64,000 bases of DNA from Brettanomyces bruxellensis. Its lineage: Eukaryota; Ascomycota; Pichiomycetes; Pichiales; Pichiaceae. Numbering within the stretch: the stretch's first letter is position 1; each line of letters begins with the position of its first letter. The stretch is taken from the NCBI RefSeq assembly GCF_011074885.1, contig NC_054690.1, positions 377,001 to 441,000 on the forward strand, written 5' to 3'. Under the pieces are notes generated by a model. That model saw only the letters and a program-made list of their open reading frames with translations, did no database searches and was not told the DNA's origin. A program made the translations under genes and the position numbers. Below, piece after piece: positions 40,866-50,470 of the stretch.

Positions 40866-41174
40866 TGTGATCTTCTTTTTTTTCTTTCCAAAATTTGACT
40901 AGCTCACAGATCCACATATGAAGATTGATTCCCCATAGAAGCAACAGCACGCAGGTTTCCAAAAGAATATAACTACTTCAACTACTACTTCATTTTATTA
41001 TAATATGTTCTAGCATAATATCATAATTATTGTACGTACCTGCAAAGGTTTACAAGCCAAATAACCATAGATGAAGAATAAAAAATATGAAATCGCTTCT
41101 CGGTGAACCAACCAACTAGTCTCATCCAACATAAGTCCGTCTTTAACGTTCTAATAAATATTATTGTTTTTCGT

Positions 41175-43490
41175 TTATGCACTAAGTTCCCCGCATAACG
41201 TCGACAAACGTTCTTTGAAATTTCTGACCTCATCAGGTAAGTTCACGTAGAAGTTTGCTGCATCATCGAATTCATAATTCAACACCTTGGTATAGTATGC
41301 AAACTTAAGCCTAAGCTCATTTGGGCTCAATTTCGACGTGATATTCTTAAACACAGTCATGAGTCCGTATGCATTGTCACGAGTTAATCTATATTGTTCG
41401 ACCGTCTTTTTGAAATACTTGGTGTCGCAAATGTCCTTAATTTGTTCTGGTTTGATGAAGTCCACAATCAGTGAAAGGTAATTATTCAAAGTAACGTCCC
41501 TTTTCTCGTTCTTCTTTGAGCCTTGGTCAATAATAAACTTGTTGGCAAGTTCATAATAACCTTCCTGTTCCAAGTAATCTAGCAATCTGACCAGTACTGG
41601 ATCCGATAGAACCAACGATTTCTTAAGTAAAATCTCTCTAACCACCTTTAAAAGAAGGTTCTTATCCCCAGAAACAATCAACAGATCCACATATTTGTCA
41701 AAACTCTGATGAACTAATAGGAAGTTGTTTTCTAATTTGGTTGGAAGAGAATCTATTGATCTGTCGAAATCCTCTCTAATCACATCGTAATCATAAACCT
41801 TTGATGCCATTTTAAGATCATTTCTAACCAAGAACGATGCAAAAAGGTTAGAAAGAGCCTCAACGGTAAAGTCTGGCATCCAATCCACCCTGTTGAACTT
41901 CAAAAATGTGTCGTATGCCTTGTAAGGGTCAATCCAGGCCTGGGATTTCAAGAAACTGGAAATCAAGGCAGATATATCCTCTTGGGAATGCCTTGCAGTC
42001 CTTGAATCCATGTTCTTTATAATTTGATCAAGCATTATAGAGCTTCTTTGTATTTCTCCACAAAAGTTCATGGCCTCAATTAAACTGCAATATATTCTAT
42101 ATTGACTATTCTTAAGCTGTTGATCATCAATTTCCGACCTCAGCTCGTTATATAATAACTGAACTGAGTCAAAGTCTCTCTTCAATGAGGCAAACCTAAT
42201 CAGCTGTAAGTAGAATGATAATAGTAACGTATTGTCACCAGCCATCCGGTTCTTCAATATCTCGTACAAAGTCTTGATATCCGTAGAGGTCACCATCTGA
42301 TAGCAGTTCAAACATTCCAACAATTCTCTATAGATGGAACGGTCCTTGAACATTATTGCGGATTCGTTATTATGACTAATGAAGAACAGTTCAAGTGCAA
42401 TCTTTAAAAAGTCCCCACCTTCCTTGAACTGGGCCATTTGGTATGTATGTAACGATCCTTCAACCAATGACTTGATCACAAGTTCGTACGAAATGTTGTC
42501 AGGCTTTATGCTATTTGAAAGCATGTCTGAGTAAACGTTAAGAAGATTAGTTAGCTTCTGCTCCATTGTCTCATCTGTTTCTCTGAGCCTTATCGACTCC
42601 ATCACTTTGTTGTAAACTTTAATGCTTGGAACAATGTTGTTGGAACGCAATCGGAGATAAACAGACAAAACTTCATTCACCTTCCCCACAGCCATCATGT
42701 TGTCTATGATTTCTTCATCGGAATATGTCTGTGGTGAAAAATCACCTGCTGTTTGAGCATTAACTTTTTGCTCAACGTCGTCGGCAACTTCCTTTTCCTC
42801 TTCATCTTCCTCCTCGCCAGGTTTCTCTATCTCCATCATGAATTTGATGCCCTGAGGTTCTTCGGAAAGCTTGAGTTTCTCCATCTCTTCTTTCAATTTT
42901 GCAAGGTCGGTAGTACTCGTACTGAAAGCTCTTTGTTGTCCGTTCATTGCAGTTTTATAGTCTGGGCATATACCTTCAGTTGCAACAACCACCCGCTTAA
43001 TGGCGTTAGAGCTGCTTCTTCTAATTCCCAATGTTGTGTAAGCCGCATTCATCGACTCTATGCTAATTTTCAAGTGGCTATTTCTGTTTAAACTATGATT
43101 CACACGCTTAAGCATGATCCTTTGAAGATTAGCCCTCCTGCTTATTCTGTTTCCATTCCCGTCGGTGGGTCCATCATCTAGATCTGCAGTTTCATCTTCA
43201 TCTTCATCCTGGTCTTTCTTCTTTCTCCTATTGTATGGATCAAATATCACGTAATTCTTCGTAACAGTAAGTGATGGGAGAACCGTTGAGTATTTGCTAT
43301 AATTTGTTTTGTTTTGTGATTCTTTACGATGTCCAACCTCGTCTAATAAAACCAAATCATCAGGATTCCGGTATGATGGATTGAAGAAAGGCTGTCCCCG
43401 GCATCTCGAACCAAATGGAGTTCCTCCTTTGACATTTTCATAGCATGCCCTGGAGTACCTGGAAAGACGTGCAAAAGTCCCGAAAACCAT
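41175..43490 (-). CDS. RMD9: Mitochondrial PPR-type RNA-stabilising protein Rmd9
   Basis: 771 residues (S. cerevisiae 646). The N-terminus is basic with a plausible mitochondrial leader (MVFGTFARLSRYSRA). A long Lys/Glu/Asp-rich region precedes the conserved domain from about residue 250. There, VYLRLRSNNIVPSIKVYNKVMESI and MLSNSIKPDNISYELVIKSL show the PPR-like helical repeats of the Rmd9 family. Rmd9 binds a dodecamer element at mitochondrial mRNA 3' ends and protects them. S. cerevisiae has a duplicate, YBR238C; here one copy is visible. It lies upstream of RPL42 on the same strand. Confidence 0.88.
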   Translation of the reverse strand: MVFGTFARLSRYSRACYENVKGGTPFGSRCRGQPFFNPSYRNPDDLVLLDEVGHRKESQNKTNYSKYSTVLPSLTVTKNYVIFDPYNRRKKKDQDEDEDETADLDDGPTDGNGNRISRRANLQRIMLKRVNHSLNRNSHLKISIESMNAAYTTLGIRRSSSNAIKRVVVATEGICPDYKTAMNGQQRAFSTSTTDLAKLKEEMEKLKLSEEPQGIKFMMEIEKPGEEEDEEEKEVADDVEQKVNAQTAGDFSPQTYSDEEIIDNMMAVGKVNEVLSVYLRLRSNNIVPSIKVYNKVMESIRLRETDETMEQKLTNLLNVYSDMLSNSIKPDNISYELVIKSLVEGSLHTYQMAQFKEGGDFLKIALELFFISHNNESAIMFKDRSIYRELLECLNCYQMVTSTDIKTLYEILKNRMAGDNTLLLSFYLQLIRFASLKRDFDSVQLLYNELRSEIDDQQLKNSQYRIYCSLIEAMNFCGEIQRSSIMLDQIIKNMDSRTARHSQEDISALISSFLKSQAWIDPYKAYDTFLKFNRVDWMPDFTVEALSNLFASFLVRNDLKMASKVYDYDVIREDFDRSIDSLPTKLENNFLLVHQSFDKYVDLLIVSGDKNLLLKVVREILLKKSLVLSDPVLVRLLDYLEQEGYYELANKFIIDQGSKKNEKRDVTLNNYLSLIVDFIKPEQIKDICDTKYFKKTVEQYRLTRDNAYGLMTVFKNITSKLSPNELRLKFAYYTKVLNYEFDDAANFYVNLPDEVRNFKERLSTLCGELSA

Positions 43491-45780
43491 GTTGTAGATG
43501 TAAATTTATGTTGAGGTTCAAAACAAAAAGCAATATTGCAACCTTTGTCAATAACTCCTGGTGCTTGAAAATGTGTCCCCAAGTATTTATAGCTTACAAT
43601 GTATGATACTTCTTGACTTCTGTTATAATATGTTGTTTTCCGACGCAAGCAGAAGCAGGCACCCTTGATATATTTGCTGATTTCAAGTAAAGTCTCAGCG
43701 TTACGGGCAAAGTGTTGAAAGACCTCGTGTTGCGAAATTGAGGAGCAGATGTAAGCAAAATAAAAGAAAGTTCAACGGAAAAAAGAATGTGTATAAATCG
43801 TAAAGCCCGAGAGAGACTGCTTAAGACACGCTCGAAATTGGATTTTCATATGAGGAAAAAGCGGAAATAGCATGGGGTCGATGGGGCAAAATGGGGAAAA
43901 TGAATGCAAAAAAAAAAAAATTATAGCACTACTAATCAGTAAGTTCCTATTTTTTTTCAAGTCTTTTCTCACGGTCGGGAACAGCAAATAGGATCCGCTA
44001 GAATGAGCAATCTCTCGTTCCACAAAAAGGCTCCCAATATTATTTGAATCGATAAATTTATCTCTAACAATAAGAAAGGGGAACAATGCGAGGAGATTAT
44101 TTTCTAAGAAGCTATGCCATATATTTTTCTTAGGCTAACAGGAAATTAACCAACTCCCGATGCTGGGAGAAACCGGGTTTTGATTTAATTGCCCCACAAA
44201 GCTCTTTTAAGGTTGTGTGCTGCCTGCCTGCCTAAGGTCGCTTCGTTTAATTTGGAATAACTTCCACCTTAACGCCGATACAAATTTCTTGAAAGCTATG
44301 GTCCAATTAATTACATTCCTAATCAAAAAAGAAATATGGCACATGCATTTGTAGCGTTCCCAAGCGTCTTTCAATTCTTTTGAATAGTATAGGCCACTGC
44401 CAAACTTACGTTTTATTCGAAGGCATTTTGATTGGGCGCTTAGAACTGTTCGGAATTTTTTTTAGTAATGTAATATTAGAACAGAACGGCTTACACAGAA
44501 TAGCGCCGCATCATGTGGATTTCTCGTCCAGTAGCGAGAAGCCTAAAAAAAAAGTCTAAGAATTGTACACGAGAATAGTATCACGCGCGTAGTTAAGCAT
44601 AAACCGGATAAGAAAACAAGTTTCTCGGATTAACTATAGATGTACGGATGTACTAGCCGAAAACGTATCTTTAGTCACAAGATACGGTTTCTAAATATGG
44701 TGAAGATTGAATGTGTCGACCTATTTCAGTTAAAGATGCTAAGACATTTTACACTATCGCCAATGAATTTTATCTATTTCATGTGATTTTACTTTTCTCC
44801 ATTTTCTGTTTCTTGCTTGAGGGTCACCTCCCCGTTTAATTCACTTTCATCTTTACACCAGAACGGACGCGACGTAAATTTGGTTCCAAAAGAGGATTTC
44901 CACGCTAACAATTACACTGACAATTATCTCGGCAATAATATCAAAACATCTTTCCATGTATGAACTGTCGATTTCTCTTTTACTTACGGCTGTTGAATAA
45001 TAAAAGATTGAGTACTACTTCCGTGACAGGCTTCTGAATAACAAAAATGTTTCGGTCGAATAAATTATATGTACAATTTAAATTATGTGCAATATCATGT
45101 GTCAGATAACCATAATGCAAAAGTATGGCACAGTTTTAAGAGTTTTAATTATGTGTTTTTAGTTCTGCTGTCTAAACAAAAATGATTCCATTATTTAATG
45201 AATATAATATCATATAAATTTGGAGAAGTGAATAAAAGCATCTTTGAATTTTTACTGACCGACTACATTTTCGTATTATTTTGGCATGGTGCACTAGAGA
45301 TCACTAATACCTCCTGAAACAAAACATTTCGACTCGACCACTGGAAAGCAACACAAAGTAACTACTTCAAATTTTCATAAGTTCAACACTCCTACTTCTG
45401 GTGGTTGAAGTTTGAAGTAAATAAATCATTAAATCTTGGTCAAATGCATTCGTCTCCTATATAAAATATATTCAGCTTGGTAGCAAAAGCGGAAGTACAA
45501 TCTCTGTATATAAAAAAAAAACACATGAAAAGAAAATGAGCGGGAAAGTAAAAATGAAACTGTGAAATGCAATGTATATCCTCAATCATAATCCTCGTTA
45601 TTAATCACCATTAAGTAACAGGCCTAGAATAACCCCATCGATGTGTTCAAAAAAAAATAATAATAATAAAACAAAATAAAACGATGTAAAAAGAAGTCGT
45701 GAAGCAAATGAACAATTAAAAAAGAAATTGATACACGTTCCGTATAATGGAACTTGAAATATGTGACGCAGGATCTCATG
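43491..45780. other. 2.3-kb spacer upstream of RMD9
   Basis: No supported ORF in 2290 bases; the longest (104 codons, minus strand, 43772-44086) has no family resemblance. Local structure includes a CTCCC-6-GGGAG hairpin (44154-44169), TTCTCG-8-CGAGAA (44521-44540) and the palindrome GATAAATTTATC (44051-44062). I found no tRNA B-box or known ncRNA motif. It may hold a long promoter or an unrecognised RNA gene. Confidence 0.4.
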
Positions 45781-48075
45781 TCAGAAACAATATCTATTAT
45801 CGTCAAATCCATAGTTAATTTTTGCGATTAAATCTTTCTGGCCAACCATATACTCCTGCAAAAAACTGCACTCATGATACCTCCGCTCCATAGTTAACAG
45901 TTGACGTGGATCCAACTTTTTTGGATCATATTCCATATTCCATACAGTCTCCGGCTTGTAGGCGGGGCTTGCTTCTTTAACCAAGTAATTACCAGTCCAT
46001 TTTTCGGTACTCAGCAAAGGAAACATGCAGCGAATGGCATCCTTGACCTGTCTTCTTTTTGTAGGAAATGTAAGCAAGCTAGTGCAAGGCTTTAATTTCT
46101 CGCCGAAGTCCACATACTGAATTGATTCTTCTTCCACGTCAAAGCCAGAAATCACTATGCTATTGCTATTATCCTCGGCCTGAGTCTGTGAAGTGCTTTT
46201 CACGTTGGCTGGGGATAATATGTTACTTGAAATTGAAGTGGTTGGTGTCGATGATACCAATCCTGGTGAGCCGATATTGGCGGAGGATAATGATGAAGCA
46301 TTCGATATGACTGTCCGTATCAATGTGCCAGAATTGTCAGGGGCTAATGGAATATCCAATATTGGCTGTATTTGAACAGCCTTTGTCACCAAGTCATTTC
46401 CGGTCGCTAGCTTCGTATTTCTAGTATTTCTTGATTTTTGAAGTGCGTCCTGCAATGCTTCCTCAGAAACCTGATTGCTACTGGATCCAAGTAAATCACC
46501 AGTTGCCGATTCGGCAACCTCTGATTCAGAAACCTCCTCAAAAGCACTTAAGTGGTCATGATTTTCGCTCGAGTTTGAAGACAATATATCGTGTAGACTA
46601 GATATATCCTCTCCCTGGTCATCCGGTGCATCACGTGAATTGCTTATCGGAGAATTCAAATCTTCGCCATATTCTTCTATAGTGTGATCAGTAAGAGCTC
46701 GAGAACGCAATGCAGAAATATTTCCTGATGATCTTTCATTTGAGTTTAGCCATTCAGAAGTCTCTGCATCATTGTTGACGATACCAGACTCTTCTTCTAG
46801 CTGCTCTTCCTGATCCAGACTTCTTGACGAAGAGTTAGATGAGCGACTCATTGGCGTACCGGATTTTACAGCACCTTTAATCTTATGCTTGAAGTGCGAC
46901 ATCATCCCACTTAAGTCAGATGAAGAACCTCTCAGAAAGTTCTCGAATGAATGATAGTGGAGATGTTCACTTTCCTGATTACGACGGTGTCTTCTCCTCC
47001 TAGGAACAGTCCTGTATTTGGGCATCGGTCTTCTGTTCAAATCAAGGGAATTATCTATGCCTGTAGAGATTGCAGTATACCATTCGATCATCATCGCAGC
47101 CGACGGAAACTGAAGAAGAAACTGCTCTGTTTGCAGCCTGAAACGAAGCACATATCTCCTTTTTTTGTAGTCTATGGCAAGGCCTACCTTTCCATATTGT
47201 AACGTGTACGAACGTTCTAGTCTGTCCTTGTTCATAATTCCCCGATTCCTGAACAACTCCAGTCTTTCTAGATCATCTGCTTTCGTTAATGCAGAGCGAA
47301 AATCATCCACATTATATCTACCGCCGTTGGCCATGTTTCTCGAATCTGCAGCATCGTTGTTGGTACTAACAGAGGATGCTCTGGATCGGCTCGAAGCTTC
47401 GCTTGCAAACGACTTTGTCCGACTTCTATGCCCAAAACGATGGCCACTCCTTAACGAGAAAATCGAGTGTGCCGAACCCTGGTTTGCATTTCCGGCAGGA
47501 GTGTCAAAAAGCTCATCTGGGTCATATTCGTAAATGTTGAGTTGAGTTGAGTTAAGCTCAACCAAGCAAGTCCTCCAGTGACGTTGCAGAGCCATTTGGT
47601 AAGGTGTAACCCACTCCATTTTCCTCATCAGGGCGGCAATCTTATACACACATGGTGAGTAAGATGGAGGATTCTCTGCTGCCGGTCCACAAGGAAATAC
47701 TGCTTTTGGCTTTCCAGGCGCAATCCATTCATATGGAGGAGGAAGCACAGGAAAAGGGTCCACCAATTCCAAATAACCGGGCTGCTGACTCTTTGTTGGG
47801 CCCGATCTCAACCTCTGCTTCTCAAGAAATAGATCTGTTGTCGATTTGGATCGGGTTCGGACTAATTGATTCGTCCCAGACGAAGACATAGATAAGTTAC
47901 CGCTGATGGTTTTAGACGGCAGGCGTGAAGACACTTTCGAGGGATATATCAGTGGCGTTGATCCGGACCGTTGTCTCATTCCTGAATTAAGCATTTGTTT
48001 CAAGCCCAAACGGCTTCGTCTATGATGGGAGAAAGTCTGACTTCTTGCCCTATGATCTATTTGCAATTCCGACAT
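45781..48075 (-). CDS. PH-domain protein of the YHR131C/YNL144C family
   Basis: 764 residues. The N-terminus is basic and Ser-rich. The segment PFPVLPPPYEWIAPGKPKA and a split PH domain follow: RHWRTCLVELNSTQLNIYEY near 165-185, then after an insertion LAIDYKKRRYVLRFRL and QFLLQFPSAAMMIEWYTAI near 300-345. A long acidic-Ser region and a short conserved C-terminus (about 675-764, RRYHECSFLQEY) complete it. This layout is that of the S. cerevisiae duplicate pair YHR131C/YNL144C, whose function is not established. The PH domain may bind membrane lipid, which is inference. The PH domain is interrupted by a Ser/Arg-rich insertion of about 110 residues. Confidence 0.85.
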   Translation of the reverse strand: MSELQIDHRARSQTFSHHRRSRLGLKQMLNSGMRQRSGSTPLIYPSKVSSRLPSKTISGNLSMSSSGTNQLVRTRSKSTTDLFLEKQRLRSGPTKSQQPGYLELVDPFPVLPPPYEWIAPGKPKAVFPCGPAAENPPSYSPCVYKIAALMRKMEWVTPYQMALQRHWRTCLVELNSTQLNIYEYDPDELFDTPAGNANQGSAHSIFSLRSGHRFGHRSRTKSFASEASSRSRASSVSTNNDAADSRNMANGGRYNVDDFRSALTKADDLERLELFRNRGIMNKDRLERSYTLQYGKVGLAIDYKKRRYVLRFRLQTEQFLLQFPSAAMMIEWYTAISTGIDNSLDLNRRPMPKYRTVPRRRRHRRNQESEHLHYHSFENFLRGSSSDLSGMMSHFKHKIKGAVKSGTPMSRSSNSSSRSLDQEEQLEEESGIVNNDAETSEWLNSNERSSGNISALRSRALTDHTIEEYGEDLNSPISNSRDAPDDQGEDISSLHDILSSNSSENHDHLSAFEEVSESEVAESATGDLLGSSSNQVSEEALQDALQKSRNTRNTKLATGNDLVTKAVQIQPILDIPLAPDNSGTLIRTVISNASSLSSANIGSPGLVSSTPTTSISSNILSPANVKSTSQTQAEDNSNSIVISGFDVEEESIQYVDFGEKLKPCTSLLTFPTKRRQVKDAIRCMFPLLSTEKWTGNYLVKEASPAYKPETVWNMEYDPKKLDPRQLLTMERRYHECSFLQEYMVGQKDLIAKINYGFDDNRYCF

Positions 48076-50470
48076 TTAATAAATAAATGTGCTCTATTAT
48101 TAACCCAAAATGTTGTACAAACTAATGTACACGACTCTATCCCGTGATGATGTATATAAAACTAGCTTTTCTGCTAAGCTTTGTAGTTTAAAAACAGAAT
48201 GTATTTTCAGTAAGTTCTTGTTTTATTTTTTTGCTTGATGGGAAGTATACAGCCTTACCTGCTCCTAACACATCACTCCTGTAGGGACAGAAAGTAAATG
48301 CGAACAAGAAAATAGCCAAAGATGGATCCCTAATAGATCTTGGCTCAAGACAAGATTTATAAATTAAAACAGCAATATCAACCAATAAATAGTCACGGGC
48401 TATCCGTATAGTTAAAAGAAGAGAGGAAAAAGAAGAAAAACGCAAACCAAAAAAAAAGGCGGAAAGGAAAGTATGTAAGATGTATTATAAATTCTAAGTA
48501 CGACTAGATCCAAGTTCGGAATAAATCAGGTATTTTTTCCCCACGAAGTTTGGATCAGGAGCGTAGTTCACCGGAACCGCGCGGGAGGGAGAATCTAGAG
48601 TAATTATTGCCGATTCAATTTTGTTCTATCCAGGCCTTTATTATCTATCTGTAAGTTTAATTTAATTTTTTCTAATTTTTGTTTGTTTTTGCAGGCTTTT
48701 TTTCTCCTTTCCTAATGTATATAAAATTTCGGTTGATTATTCATTTTTACCCGTATTGTGGATGTGTACAAATTCTGGGGTAATATAAATTCCAGATTCT
48801 ATATCAATCGTGTTTTGACAGGTTTAATTCATCTAATGAACTTGTTCAACAAATATTGCGTTTTGTTTGTATCTTTTTAACTAAATTACATCTATTTAGT
48901 TCCTGTTCCGAATGATTAAAAATCGTTACGTAATTTTTTCCTGCACCCTATCAAAGTGGGCGGGTCCGTGGAGACGAAAGGGGAGAACGTTCATAAATAA
49001 ATAAAAATTACCCACTTTGACCCCGAAATCTTCTTTCCGTTCCTATTGTTCTTGGTACCGAGCAGCGAGCTAGCTATTTTTGATTGTGTGCTTCTTTTTA
49101 TGAAATAGCACACATGCTCTCCGTGCCTATCTGTGAAACAAGATTACGAATTAATTAACCTGTAGGGGGTGAAATACTCCTTTTGCTTTCTCCTTTTTTT
49201 CCCCGATTCTTCTCGGTTAAAACAAGGATGGATCTGTATTATGTTCCTATCATATAGTTTCATTTAAAATAGAGTGTCTAGTTCATACGATTTCAAACGC
49301 TTTAATACCTATATTGTTGGTTACCTGAATGCACTTGTTGCGTGAGAATAGATCACCACACTATCACCTGGTACCCCACACAAAAAATATGCGTGCCGAC
49401 CCCTTAAATTTACACATACAATTACATCAATATTCTTTCTTTCCTTCCTTTCAGATATATCACAGATAAAGCCAATGCACAATCAACTGTCTCCTGATCT
49501 TATCTACTTGTCACGTTATTGTTACTATGTATAAATATTTCTTACGCGGCAAGAACCTGATACCGTTTTCTGTCGTATTTGCTCCGTGTCTAATTAATTT
49601 CTTTGTGTTGTTGGGGGAATAACTAACAAAAATAAAAAAAATTGAAAGTACTTGGCGTTGCTTCGGAATTATCTATACTCGTAATTGAGAGTCCACCTTT
49701 TCTGTAAGGGGTACGTAAATATCCGTCAAATATTCAGATTGCTTTTATGACAATAACTTTAATTGTATCCATTTGCTTCTAATTTTATAAGTCAAACCAA
49801 GGAGGAGGTATCTTGTAAATCGATATTATATCTCACTGATTGTTTATTGCCTGACTTTAATTGATTAGAGAACGTTTTATTTTTGCGCGCATCAAAATGG
49901 TCAAATGTTGTATTGTGTTGATTCTCCGAGTCAGTTAATCCGTTCTCGAGGTCATCCGTTTCATTGATTCTGTCTGACAAATAACTTATAAACACAGACG
50001 CGTCGATTGGTCTTTTCTATTACTATTTCTTTCGACGTGACTGGCTTTCTGAATATCGCCTCCGATTCAGGTTATTGCCAAACTAGGCCCGTTTCTACTT
50101 TGGGACAATGTGGCTCTACTTTCCAATCTTTCGCAATTGGACTACGATCTCTTCACATCTGACGCTTCTCGCTCTTGCCGATTGCTGCAAACTAAAGATA
50201 ATTTTACTATCATAACCTTTTTTTGCAATTCCGATTTATACTTTTTTTTTCAATTATACGATTATTACATATTATTTTTTTCTTTATATTTCTTCATGAC
50301 TATTTTATCACAGACAAATCCTAAATTCGTTTGTTTGCATTTGGTTCATTATATTTTCCCATCATTCCCATGAACCCTTCATTTGTTCGTCTCGTTAACT
50401 CAAACAGGTTGTACCCATGTTATAAAATATAAAACTTCTTCTTTCATTTGGCATTAACAGTTAAAATAGG
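48076..50470. promoter_or_regulatory. 2.4-kb divergent spacer with clustered stress-element-like AGGGG boxes
   Basis: Between the PH-domain gene and the SulP transporter. AGGGG/CCCCT occurs at 48979-48983, 49164-49168, 49400-49404 and 49707-49711, the core of the Msn2/Msn4 stress element. A CG-rich palindrome CCGCGCGG lies at 48577-48584. ORFs of 67-87 codons are not supported, and I saw no tRNA. Confidence 0.45.

Larger units (their letters stand above)
40548..41174. promoter_or_regulatory. RPL42 promoter and RMD9 3' end
   Basis: 627 bases. It contains the Tbf1-like and Cbf1 sites listed separately, plus T-rich stretches between them and the RPL42 start. Confidence 0.5.

Noticed and set aside
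43772..44086. 104-codon minus-strand ORF
   Set aside because: Low-complexity hydrophobic composition with a run of Phe and no family resemblance; probably chance in AT-rich DNA.
49792..49995. 67-codon minus-strand ORF in the 2.4-kb spacer
   Set aside because: Short, Asn/Asp/Ser-rich and without homology or regulatory context.
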